Shown one piece after another: positions 39,901 to 50,600 of a stretch of DNA of 64,000 nucleotides. Origin of the DNA: Gymnorhina tibicen (Eukaryota > Chordata > Aves > Passeriformes > Artamidae); NCBI GenBank assembly GCA_013399875.1, contig VXAZ01001038.1, positions 1-64,000 of the forward strand, read 5' to 3'. How positions within the stretch are numbered: the stretch's first letter is position 1; each line of letters begins with the position of its first letter. A program made the translations under genes and the position numbers. The notes below the pieces were generated by a model. That model searched no databases. It was not told the origin of the DNA and saw only the letters and a program-made list of their open reading frames with translations.

Positions 39901-42900
39901 TCACACTCCGTGTATAAACTACGGAGTGACACCGGACTCGGTTTTGTCCCCTGAAGAGCCGCCCTTGTCACCAGCTGCCACTCCCTGAGCCCCAGCGCCT
40001 GCTGCCCCCAGAGCCTGGCAGTTCCTTTTGTCACCTCCCATCCAGCCCATCCCTCACCAGGTTCACAAGGATGCTGTGGCAGCCCGAGGGAATTCGTTTT
40101 GGGCAGAGAAGAAATGCACAAAGCATTTGTGAACGACTAATCACGTTCATTCTATATCCTGCTTTTTATAGGTCAAGTTAAGGATGAGATTAATGTAATT
40201 TGTAACAGTTAAAGGCCGCTAGCTCCACCCTCCCCAGCAAGAGTGAAACTATATTCTTACAGAGTGGTATTACCCATGGATCATATGAGATATCATATCA
40301 GACACAAACAAGGCAGCTTGCAAAGCTGTGGCAAAATAAGCTCATCACTGGGATTTTTGCGACAGTTTTGAACCTCTTAGTGAAAGGAAACAGAAGCTTT
40401 TTCAACAGATGCTAAAATTCAACAATTTCTCTTTTTCATTTATGCAAACAGGGGTTCACTGAAGTTTGGAGACCTTTGCTGAACACAGCATCTTGAAGAT
40501 TTCATAACTGCAAGAGAGACCAAAAGAAAAATATTCAACACAAGAAAGATTTAGTGTGTAACTGTTGCTCTGCAGTGGAGTTCAAATCCTCTGAGATTCT
40601 TCTAAGCAGGGAAAACAAAGCCTCATGGAATTAAGTGCAGAATAGGAAAGTAAATATAACCACAGCTCAGGTGAACTGCGCATGAGGACTGCAGGCATTT
40701 CAGACAGGACTGCTCAGGCACTTCAAGGAGCAGCATTTATGTTGAAAGAAATGAAACATAAACCTTATGGGACGGATTAGCTACATGAAAAAGGCCTTTT
40801 AAATATTTTTCATTTCCACTACAGATAACAAAGTTCATGTGGAATGCAGATAAGAGTGGTCATTTCTAAATTATTACGAAATGCCAAAAAATGCATATCC
40901 TCGTTTTTCATGATCGTGATGCATTATTGCCATGACATTATAAACTATATTCAGTATTAAAAGCTCCAATTCTCACAGAATATGAATTCCACTGATTGCA
41001 TCTCCCAATTTCAAATAAATCAGCTTAAGTAATGGAAGAGCAGCTAGGATTCCACTGATAACAATGTAATTTAAGTGAATATTTTCATAGATGAGGAACT
41101 AGGATGACAATTTGCCCTTTCATCTTTGGAATGAGGCTGTTTACACCAACACAGGGCCTTCAGGTGGACTAGAACCTAGAAAGGATAAAGAACATAAATG
41201 AACACTTTTTGAGGGACAAAAAATTCCTCCTGATTAAGACCAGCCTCTTTATGAAAATGAAAGGAGGTTTTTAAAAATGGCATTCTGAAGAAATGGTCAC
41301 CAGTTGTGTGACAGTCAGTCCCTAGATCAACACCTTCCCTCATCTTTATCCCATTTTTCAGCCCTGCCACCCTGTTGTCCTCCCTCTCTTGCTTCAGAAC
41401 AAGAAGGACCTTGTCCAGCCTGGCCAGGTAAAGGGAAGCAGCAGAACAAACTCCTTGTTTAGTAGCAAAACTCCAGAAATGATTGGAGGAGATAAACTCT
41501 TTGTGCTTTCGCACAGCCCACACAAGCATTAGCTTAAAATATCACTGTAATGTATTTTTCAGTGTCACTTGCTGTTTATTCTGCTTAATGATCCTTTTTA
41601 TTCTTTCTTGTGTGTGCACAGAATCTCAATTCTGCTTTGGTAACTCATCGTGATGAGAATATGCAGTTGGGTGGCTACAGTAATTAGGCTAATAAATAAT
41701 GTCCTGTGTCGAAGCTGTGTAGCTGCCTTCCTTATGATTTAAATGTATTAGCATATTAGTAATAACAGAGGCAGTTAAATTCACTTTAATTCAGATGCTT
41801 GAATTCAAGCTGTTGTCCAATAAAGTTCCTCCGACACACGAATTGTACAACTACAAGATCTCACTTTCATGAATTAGTATGCAATCAAATGTGGCTAAGC
41901 CGTAATTAACAGCTGATCAATTAAAATACACAGGAATACCACTGCAGAATCCGTGGGGGTCGTTCAGCAGCTCAAACCATCACACCCTCGGCCTGGCACC
42001 CTTGACATGACTTATCACCATCTACACGTACCACAGGAGCAAACAAACACCATGGTTAATCACCCAATTCCGTTCAGAAATGTTGACAAAATGCAAGTTT
42101 AAGAGACAGGTGGTAAGGAAGCACCCTGTCACAGTCAGCACCCTTGGGAGCATTGCCATCACGAAATCACTTCTTTCTGGAGTCACCTTCAGGTGGTTTC
42201 ATCGCGGGCCTCACGGAGCCATTGGCGAGGCACCATCTGGTGTGGCTCCAGGTTAATGCTGCTGGGGACACTGCTGGAGTTCTGTTACCACTCCAGAGCC
42301 AGCGCTCTGAATAATTCAGGAGTATGGAACCGAAAAAGAAAGTATTGAACGGGGGATAACCTACGGCTTCTATTTGTTCCATCTAACAGTGGCACGAGGG
42401 AACACCCTCATTTGTTGCTGTTTGATGTGTCCATAGAGAGGGAAAAAACCATAAAATGTGCTTTTTTCTGATCTCCTATCCAAATACTTAAAATAAGGCA
42501 CAGCTTCCCTAAAAGCTGAAGGTGGGATACTGGTCGAAAGCATTCAGGATGAAGAATGAGTGCTGCTGATCACTTCTGCAAAACAGGTTCCCAACTCCCA
42601 CGGGATTTCGGCTGCTCCCATAGAGAGAGGTCAGTTTTCCTGGACTCAGAAGCTGCTGGGGACAAAATAAATCTCCCTGGCCTGGGGTGCAGCAGCCTGC
42701 AGTGCACCACCTGCAAGGACACAGCACGATTTTCATCTCCCAGTGCTTCACGGCATCCCACAGAGGGATGTGTTGCTGTGTAAAAATATGTTCTCTCGCA
42801 CATTGCCAGTCTGTCACAGAAATCCCTTCCTGACTAGAACAAGCAAGGAGACAGGAGCAAGGCAAGAAGAAAACATGCAAATTTCAGTATTTTACCAACT

Positions 42901-45900
42901 TTTCTGCTCGTTTTTATTTCAATTATCTCGACTATTATTCTTGCCTAGCAAAAATGCATTTGTTGATTGATACTAACTGCTCCTGCTAATAATCTCTCAG
43001 CGAGAGGAGGATGAGCCTGTGTGTGGTGATGGCTGAGCTGGTTTCAGCAACAGGTCTGGAAGAGACAACTGGAAATATCCAGCTACATCTCTGTCCTAGC
43101 TGGAAAATAATCCCTTGGATACTGATGAGTCACAGGGTCACAAATAAGCTTGTGGGGGTGAGGGGGAGAGCTATAGCGACAAAATGTAACAGAGTGCACA
43201 CACCCTAACACTCCCCAGTGGCTGCACACCACAACATCTTCAAAGCTGAGAAAAAGGGTTGTGTGTCACCCCTCACCCCTGGGGTTTATTTAAAATGAAT
43301 ATTTTCGAATCCAGAGGAGGATCTCCAGGAGGTAATTCAGATCTGGTACAGAAACAGAGGACACCTGGTGGTGTTTAGTTGTTACCATATAAAAACAGCA
43401 ATCCAATTCAGATGTGTGTGCAGCTGCACCAGCAACAATTAACAGAACCCGTGCTTTAAATAAATAAAAGATGGAGTGATGGAGAATTTAAAATCGTGTA
43501 ATCACAGAAACACACAGAAATTTCAAATGAACAACATGAGTTTCAGGTTCCAGATGCTGCCACTACTTTATGAAAATGAATTTTTTTACTTACAACAGTT
43601 ACAGGCAAGAAGTAGCAACTCTACAATCATAGGAGTCTGCCACCTCCACCAAACAGACACATGCTATGGAAAAGTAGGACAGATTCCCCACTACCGAAAA
43701 ACCCAAGGGCACAAAGTTGTCAGTTTTGTTGGAGAAAGATCCACAGAGGCAAGAGCAGAGGAAGAACCAATTGAGCAGACTCTGGGGCAGCAAAACCACC
43801 ATGAGTGAGGTACTCAGCACCTCCCAAACCACAGCATTCCCAGTGCTGCAGAGAGGAGCCACTGGTCCACACAGGAGAGCTGAGCCCAGCTCCAGACTGG
43901 CACCAACCCATGGACTGACAGACTGTGAGCATTCAGGTTCCCACACTAAGTTAGGGAAACTGTTCTTTTAATGGAAGATGCTGTTACTAAGATGACTCTG
44001 TGAAGACCCAAACAGGAACTTTCTATCGTGCAATAGATAGAGTGAGCTGCATCTGTCTCTTGGAATTCAGACATCGAACAGGGTCAGCCTCTGTGAGACT
44101 CCTTCACTCTAAGGAGCTGGAGAGCACAGGGGTGGCAAGGCAGAAACAAAAAGTGCACATGCAGTTATGTGGGGGCTATTCAAAGCGTGCGTTTTATTGC
44201 CAAAAGATGAAATAAGGGCTCAAGGTCACACTCCTGTCACGCTCTCTCATATACTGTAGTATGAACTAGAACTTACTTGGCTGGAAAGGAATAAATAAAA
44301 GCAGAAGACTGTGCAACATGCAGAATGTTGTTCCCTTCCTCACACAACTTTAATGCAGGGACTCAATCACAGCCAAGATTTTAAGTGCGAAAATTCTGTT
44401 AAACAAACCCCAAACAAGTACTTTTCTCTTTTGAACCAGCACTGTCAACAGAAGAAGAAATCTTCCTGTCTCTCCTGCTTGTACCAGCACAAACATGTGT
44501 GGTGAAGCACACCGGTGACCTGGTTAAAACTAGACTGGTTTAAAAAGCCCCAGCAGCCCCAAACAGTTGGTTTTAACCCACATCAATTCCCCAATCTGTT
44601 CTGATCTGCAGCCACGCAAACACCTACACTGATACAAGCGGGTAGAAGAAAACTGCTCCCTTCATCAGCAGTGCTGGCTGAGAGTGAAAATCAGACTGAA
44701 GACCTTCTGGTGTTTGCAGGCTTTCTTACCAAAGTTAGCAAAGCAAAACTTCCACTGAAAAACAGATTAGAGGCCAAGTTCAGAACCAGTATGAGACGTA
44801 AGATAGCTTTACATAAACTCTCAGATGAGCTCTGAGTTTTGTCCCAGATGACAATTAGTCTCGACACTGACTGTGCTACTGGAAATAAAATCAATTTAAA
44901 AGTCAGTAGTAGATGCAAGAGGCAAACTTTAGATTTAGCTTAAAACACACCAAAGTCAGCTAAGGAAGAATAGCAAAGAATAAAGTTGTAGGAAAGCTGA
45001 GAAACAAGGCCTTTCAGTTTTTTGAACAAAATCCACCTTGGAAGCCTCAAGGAGACAATTTGAGCTGGCAAGGCAGAGCTCGAGATGGACTATTCTGCAA
45101 CACTGGAGCAACCTCTTCCCCAGATTTTCTCTAATACACAAATATCCAAGGCAAAATGCCCCAGATATCATACCCTCTCAAAAGTTTGCTTTGTTACCCT
45201 AATTTTTGATGTCAGCCAACAGTATAACTTCCTTCTGAAAGGTTACCAGCTTGTTAATTTTCAAAGAAGCTTCCCCTTTTTACTTATTTATTAGAATAAG
45301 TGTGTTCTGGTTCCATACCATCCATAACAATATGTACAAAGGCCTTCAGCTTCTATTTTGACTTAGACTTCTTTATAGCAGCAAAGAAGGTGAATAGAGT
45401 TTAGAAAACAAACTTGACCAGTAAGTCAGTATAAGTATTTGAAAGTTTCTGCATTAAGTTGTGCAAAAAGAACCAGCCAAGAAATACCAGTTACTTATAA
45501 AACCAAAATGTTTCTTTGTGTACTTCCATAAATTGTGCTGTGGAACTAGATTGTTCTCTCTAAAGTAATGCAAAACCTTTGGCTAATCTAAGCAGCAGGA
45601 AAAAACTTAAAATGTGAGCTCAACAAATCCACTGTTCTTTATACTGTGTGCCATAAAGTATTGAAATAATAATTATTAATTATAGTATATATATAACAAT
45701 GGAGCATTTAACATCAACGTGTTATTAATACCTTTAGTAACTAAAATACTTTTACTAAGGAAAGAACAAGGTCCATGATCTGACTTATGAGTAGTTAAAT
45801 CAGCTCAGAGACATTACTGGGCACTGAATCACAATCCTAGGGGAGAACAAAAGTCTCCAAACCCCAGCCATAATTGGACCTTTGGGACCTTATTATTCAG

Positions 45901-46750
45901 AGTAGTAAAAATTCATTAGTTATAATGTGATTATTTCTAATATAAACACATTCCTCTTAGCATGCTGTTTTCTCCTCTGAAAGTGGATATTTGGAATGGA
46001 GACTTCAGAAGGGTCTGTCGGGCTGCATCATTTGATGTAGAAAAGCTCAGGAAAGTTGAGGTCTGGTGCAGTTTCATGATGGAACCTGCCTCACATCGTT
46101 AAGGTTTCACTTTTTTTGCCAATACAAGGACCGTTCTCCTGCTTCAGGTGCTCCCTCCCAAAATTCCTGATGCCCAGGGTCACACACAGGCTGTTTTATC
46201 ATGTGTTTATCTGCCATCAGAGTAACAATTGCATGGACGGTGACTTAGCTGTGTGTATCAAACCGCCTTGGGTGTAACAGGGTTACAGAACATTTCATGT
46301 TTTTTTAAGCAGATTTTATGAGCCTAGTGATGTCTAAAGATCTAATTGTGTTTGGAATTTAGTCTGAGCACAAATTTATCTCTGACTGCTGGCCTTTCCT
46401 CAGAGCTCAGGTAGGGAATTTTGACAGCCACAAACCACAGGAAGAAAAAACGTGATTTTTGGGTACCGGATTGAGGCAAGTGTAAAATCACGAGGGAACA
46501 AGGCACGCTTCCATTTCATGAGGCACATTTATGCATTTAGCACTCGCACGGAGCTCAGACAGGTTTATTACGCAGGACTTGAACAGTCAAACCAAGCCAG
46601 GCTCAGCACGAGGAGAGCGTGAGACAGCCCTGAGCACAACCACGATGATTAAACGCTGTGGGTTTGTGTTTGTGTTCCCCGGGGGATGTGTGAAGAACTG
46701 TAACGCCGGCAACAAGTCCTGAGGAAAGCCTCGCAGCAGGATAAAACATG
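30956..46750. other. Intergenic sequence, no gene recognised
   Basis: AT-rich sequence without a recognisable gene. The longest frame (minus strand, 34462-35109, 215 codons) has composition and codon use typical of antisense over AG-rich non-coding DNA and no domain I know. A GC-richer, splice-bounded block lies at 32164-32331. Two adjacent 18-base copies sit inside it at 32231-32266. AATA/AAAT repeats occur near 37705, an AT/TA tract at about 45663-45695, and a TAAT-rich block at about 41640-41940. No synapsin exon was found. Confidence 0.55.
32231..32266. repeat. Two-copy 18-bp tandem duplication
   Basis: CAGGTGCTGGAGCTGCCC is followed directly by CAGGTGCTGGAGCCGACT. The first 13 bases are identical and the rest partly diverged. 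It lies in an isolated GC-rich block in otherwise AT-rich sequence. Confidence 0.8.
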
Positions 46751-46802
46751 AATTAAAAAAAAAAAAAAAAAATTAAAAAAATAAGAAAAAGAGGAGGAAA
46801 AA
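46751..46802. repeat. Poly(A)18 and A-rich tract upstream of TAMM41
   Basis: Eighteen consecutive A residues (46755-46772) are followed by A-rich sequence with T and G interruptions. It lies about 650 bases upstream of the TAMM41 start codon. Such tracts tend to exclude nucleosomes, but a role here is inference only. Confidence 0.85.
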
Positions 46803-46929
46803 CAATCCAAGAAGGGGCGCAGAATTGCGATGACCTATAAAAATTAAGCCGGAACAGCGGTGGGGGTGGAAGAGTAAATGTTAGACCCACAATCTGGACA
46901 TCACCTCGCTGTGCTGGGGCTGCTTGGTT

Positions 46930-47120
46930 CGGTGGGACAGCACGGCTCGGGGGCACCCTGCGGGGACTCGGAGGGGACAGCGAGGGGACCCCGAGGGGAC
47001 CTTGGGGGGAGCACTGGGGGGACCCTCAGGGAGGCCTGAAGGGAGGGCTGAGGGGAGCCTGAGGGGATCCTGAGCAGAGCACTGAGGGCATCCTGAGCGG
47101 AGCACTGAGGGGACGCTGAG
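46930..47120. repeat. G-rich minisatellite abutting the assembly gap
   Basis: The + strand shows repeated GAGGGGACC, CTGAGGGGA and GAGCACTGAGGG(G/C) words with a loose period of about 8-18 bases. The array runs directly into the Ns, so its true length is unknown. Bases 46973-47009 contain four G-runs of at least four, separated by 7, 7 and 5 bases, which fits the canonical G-quadruplex pattern. The array is immediately upstream of the TAMM41 CpG-island promoter. The long minus-strand frame across it is an artefact of composition and the N-gap. Confidence 0.85.
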
Positions 47121-47298
47121 NNNNNNNNNNNNNNNNNNNNNNNNNNNNNNNNNNNNNNNNNNNNNNNNNNNNNNNNNNNNNNNNNNNNNNNNNNNNNNNN
47201 NNNNNNNNNNNNNNNNNNNNNNNNNNNNNNNNNNNNNNNNNNNNNNNNNNNNNNNNNNNNNNNNNNNNNNNNNNNNNNNNNNNNNNNNNNNNNNNNNN
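47121..47298. other. Assembly gap (178 Ns)
   Basis: An unbroken run of N. It separates the G-rich minisatellite from the sequenced part of the TAMM41 CpG island, so part of the core promoter or 5' UTR may be missing. The stated length may be an estimate. Confidence 0.99.
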
Positions 47299-47620
47299 TG
47301 CAGGGGGCGCAGCGCGGAGCCGCCGCTCCCTCGCCGCGGCCTCTCCTCCCGGCGCCGGTGGGCGGGAGCGGCCGGGCCGGGCTGGGCCGCGCGGGCCCGG
47401 GGCCGGGGCCATGGCGCTGCCCGTGCTGTCCAGCTCGGCCGTGAAGTTCCGGCGGGTCCTGGCGCACTTCCCGCAGGAGCTCAGCCTGGCCTTCGCCTAC
47501 GGCTCCGGGGTGTTCCGGCAGGCGGGGGCCTCGGCCGAGCACGGCGAGGTGAGCGCTCGGGGCCCGCGGCGTTCCGGGTGCCGGAGCCGCCTGCGGCCCT
47601 GCGGCGCGTGAACGGCAAGG
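47299..47620 (+). promoter_or_regulatory. TAMM41: CpG-island promoter and 5' UTR region of TAMM41
   Basis: The sequence is very GC-rich with dense CpG, including GCGCAGCGCGGAGCCGCCGC near 47308 and repeated GGGCCGGG words up to the start codon at 47411. No TATA box is visible in the sequenced part, as expected for a housekeeping mitochondrial gene. The start codon context GGGGCCATGG is a strong Kozak match (G at -3 and +4). The transcription start cannot be fixed from sequence and may lie inside the gap. The island covers exon 1 and the first tens of bases of intron 1. Confidence 0.8.
47411..47548 (+). CDS. TAMM41: TAMM41 coding exon 1
   Basis: 46 complete codons, starting at the ATG in strong Kozak context and ending at GGCGAG before the donor GTGAGC (phase 0). 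It encodes the short N-terminal helix with FRR and a likely mitochondrial-import character, then the YGSGVFRQAG nucleotidyltransferase loop (residues 30-39). No in-frame upstream ATG is visible in the 112 sequenced bases before it. Confidence 0.95.
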
Positions 47621-50600
47621 GGCGAAGATCCCAAATCCCCGAGGGAAGAGCGGCGGGCGGGTGTCCGGTCCGTGCCAGGGGCTGCCCGGCGTGGCCCAGG
47701 CAGCGGGGTTGTCGTTGTGGGGGGCTCGGGGTCCCCTTTCAGCCCGGCGTGTACCGGTGTGTGTCAGGCTATTTACCACTGCCTTTAGAGAGCGTTATTA
47801 CAGCTTGTCCAACTGCTGTGCACCGTATGAGGGGAATTCAAAATACATTGCCGCACTGAAATGGCAGTCTGGGGGGCTTCCCCATCGTCTGAGAGCCAAC
47901 AGCTTAGAAATAACGTTTATTTTTATTTTTTTGGGTTGTTTTGTTGACAAAAACAAAGGAGTACACTAGAAAGGAAGATGCTAGAAATGCAATTCCTTGC
48001 TGCCAGCTCTCGGGTGGTGCCTTTATTTGCCCACATCCCTCCAGTCATGGCCAAAAAGTGCTGTTCATTAGCACTGTGAGCTGTTCCAGTGAGCTGTGGG
48101 TTAGGGTGGTGGAGTTCTTACACCTGCTCCCCTCTCTTGGAGGGTCGAAGTTTGGTCATGACCAGGACAGGAAAATTTTGGACTGTCTGATAGACAATAA
48201 ACATGCGACTTCATTAGAACCTTTAAGCAGGGTCTGACACTAATATTTACATTTTGGGTTTTATTTTTATTTTTTACTCATGAAAAATTATTAGCTGGAA
48301 GGTTGATACTGTGTATATCTTAAATTAGTACAATAACACTGGCTCTTCTTGACATTTAAACCCCAGCACTGCTCTTGTTATCCTCAGACAAATGTGCTGG
48401 ACTTCGTGTTTGCTGTTGATGATGCTGCGACCTGGCATATGATGAACTTGACAAAGAACAGGAGTCATTATTCCTTCCTAAAATTTTTCGGGCCCAAAAA
48501 GATAACTGCCATACAGCGATATGGAGCAGGAATTTACTACAACACCTTAGTGCCATGCAATGACAGGGTAAGTACAAGTAGTCTGAGTGAATTAAGTCAA
48601 ATGTTTATGTCTGTGAAGTGTTAAAATGATTAGCTTAAAGCAGATTTCAGGAAGCAAATATTCCAGATTGTAATTGTAGATTAACTCATGGTATCTTCAA
48701 TATTTATGTCTCAAACTGCTTCATTAACAGCATTTCAATTAAAAAGCAAACAGAGCAGCTGGTCTTGCACCTTAAAAATGTGAGCAGTGTTTGGAACTTA
48801 CAGCTAAAGCACTTCAGGAACTGGATTTATATTCCTTATTACTTTTGGTCTGCCAGTTTTGGTGGTGGTAAGATTCTGGTGGTGCTTAATTTCAGCAGTT
48901 GCCCTTGTGGTAAGAGCAAAATGGACTTCTACCATTTGCTTGATATAAAATGCAGGTTCCAACACAGCATGTTGGAATTGACATTTGTGTTGTTTACTGT
49001 CTAAGATCCTGGCCTGTGAGGCTTGGGTGTAATTAATAATTTTGGTGAGTGGTTCTTGTCCAGCAAGCCCTGTTCCCGTGCCTCTGTGTTTGGTAAGGAG
49101 GAGTGAGGGAAACGCTCTGTCAGTCTCGGTGTTCTTGTCCCTGTACGAGATTTTGGGGTTTAAACTTTTATCTGCTTGATGTAAAAAGGGATTTGGGATT
49201 TGATTCGAAGGACCGGTGGTGTTTGCCGTGACATTGTGTTCTTGGTTCTTTATGCCCTGGTCTTATTTTCTAATGACTCAGTCCTATCGCTGTCTATGGT
49301 CCTTTGTTGTCCAGAAATTCTGGAGCTGGCTGCCTTGCTGTGGTGATAATCTTTGGAAATTCAGGTAGTGTAAACTGATAACAAACTGTGGAAAGTCCTG
49401 TGATTTTTCCAGTTACATAAAATAAGCCACAAAATCACAAATTTTTTTCCTAACATCAAAGAGCAAAAGAAAACATGTCTTGATACACACCCCACCTCCC
49501 AGTAACAGGATATATAAATGTCTGGGGGGTTTAATTTAGGTCTCTGACAAACTATTTCTTGAGTGTTTTCAATATCATAAAGCATAATGTGGATTAATCC
49601 AACATGTAAGGTTTGCATATAAATGGGAAGTTTTTCTTTTACCTCATATGTTAATTAAAACATAAAAATGTTTTCCTATTATGCATCCAGGTGGTTTTTT
49701 GGAGGTATGTGTTCCTTAGAATTAAGGACAGTTATGGCAAGTAATAAGTTCCGTGTAGGGAAAATGGTGCAGGTATAGGTTTTTTCAAAAGCCTTTATTT
49801 TGCTTTGTTTCTTTCCAGATGATAAAATATGGAGTAATTAGCACTGATGCCCTGATTGAGGATTTGTTTCACTGGAAAACTCTCTACGTCGCTGGGCGCC
49901 TCCAAAAGCCGGTAACTGCTCAGTTCTCTCTCTGGAAGTGCAGGAGATTACAGGGCTGGAAAATGATCAGCTGGAGTTTGAACTTTATCTGTTAGGGATC
50001 TGTGCAGCAGTACTGCACAAATAATCTGCCCTGATTTAGGGGTGTAGCCCTAGAGGGATAATCTCTCAGAAAGGAGGTGAAATGTAGTTCTTAATGATGC
50101 TCTCTGTTATGTGGAGAAAGAACCCCTAAAGGTGAGTATATTAATAACAGTTTTCTGCCTGTGGTAAATGTTGAATAACTGGACTCTATTAATGCCAAGT
50201 CCCTTTAATGTTAAATGTGTTATTTGCCTTTTATAACAGATTGCAGGGGTGGCCAAAATTTAACGCAGATAAAGAATGGAAATCTTTAAAGATGAAAACT
50301 GCTTTGCTGTGCAGTTACTGTCTGGTTCAGAACTGAATGAACCGTGGGTTCTGCACGTTGGTTTTTCTCCTCCATATTTGGGTCATAAAAAATAGTCTTT
50401 GCTTTCCTCCTTGTGCCTGCCTCGATGTGCTTTCAGCAGATGGCAGCAGTGCTAAGGGAAAATTTTTTAGGAGGGTAGGGGGAGAATTAGAGGAGAAATC
50501 TCTTAAGGTCTTGGAACAGAAGTTAATTATGCTTTTAACTAAAAAATCTGGAGTGAAAGTTTGAATAGATTGTCTCAGACTGCTGGCTTTATCTCCAGAG

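Noticed and set aside
1..46929. SYN2 or TIMP4 exons expected from human synteny
   Set aside because: I looked for synapsin N-terminal and ATP-grasp motifs and TIMP cysteine patterns on both strands and found none.
46901..47779. 292-codon minus-strand frame across the TAMM41 promoter
   Set aside because: It runs through 178 Ns and is open only because CpG-rich and G-rich repeat DNA has few stop codons.
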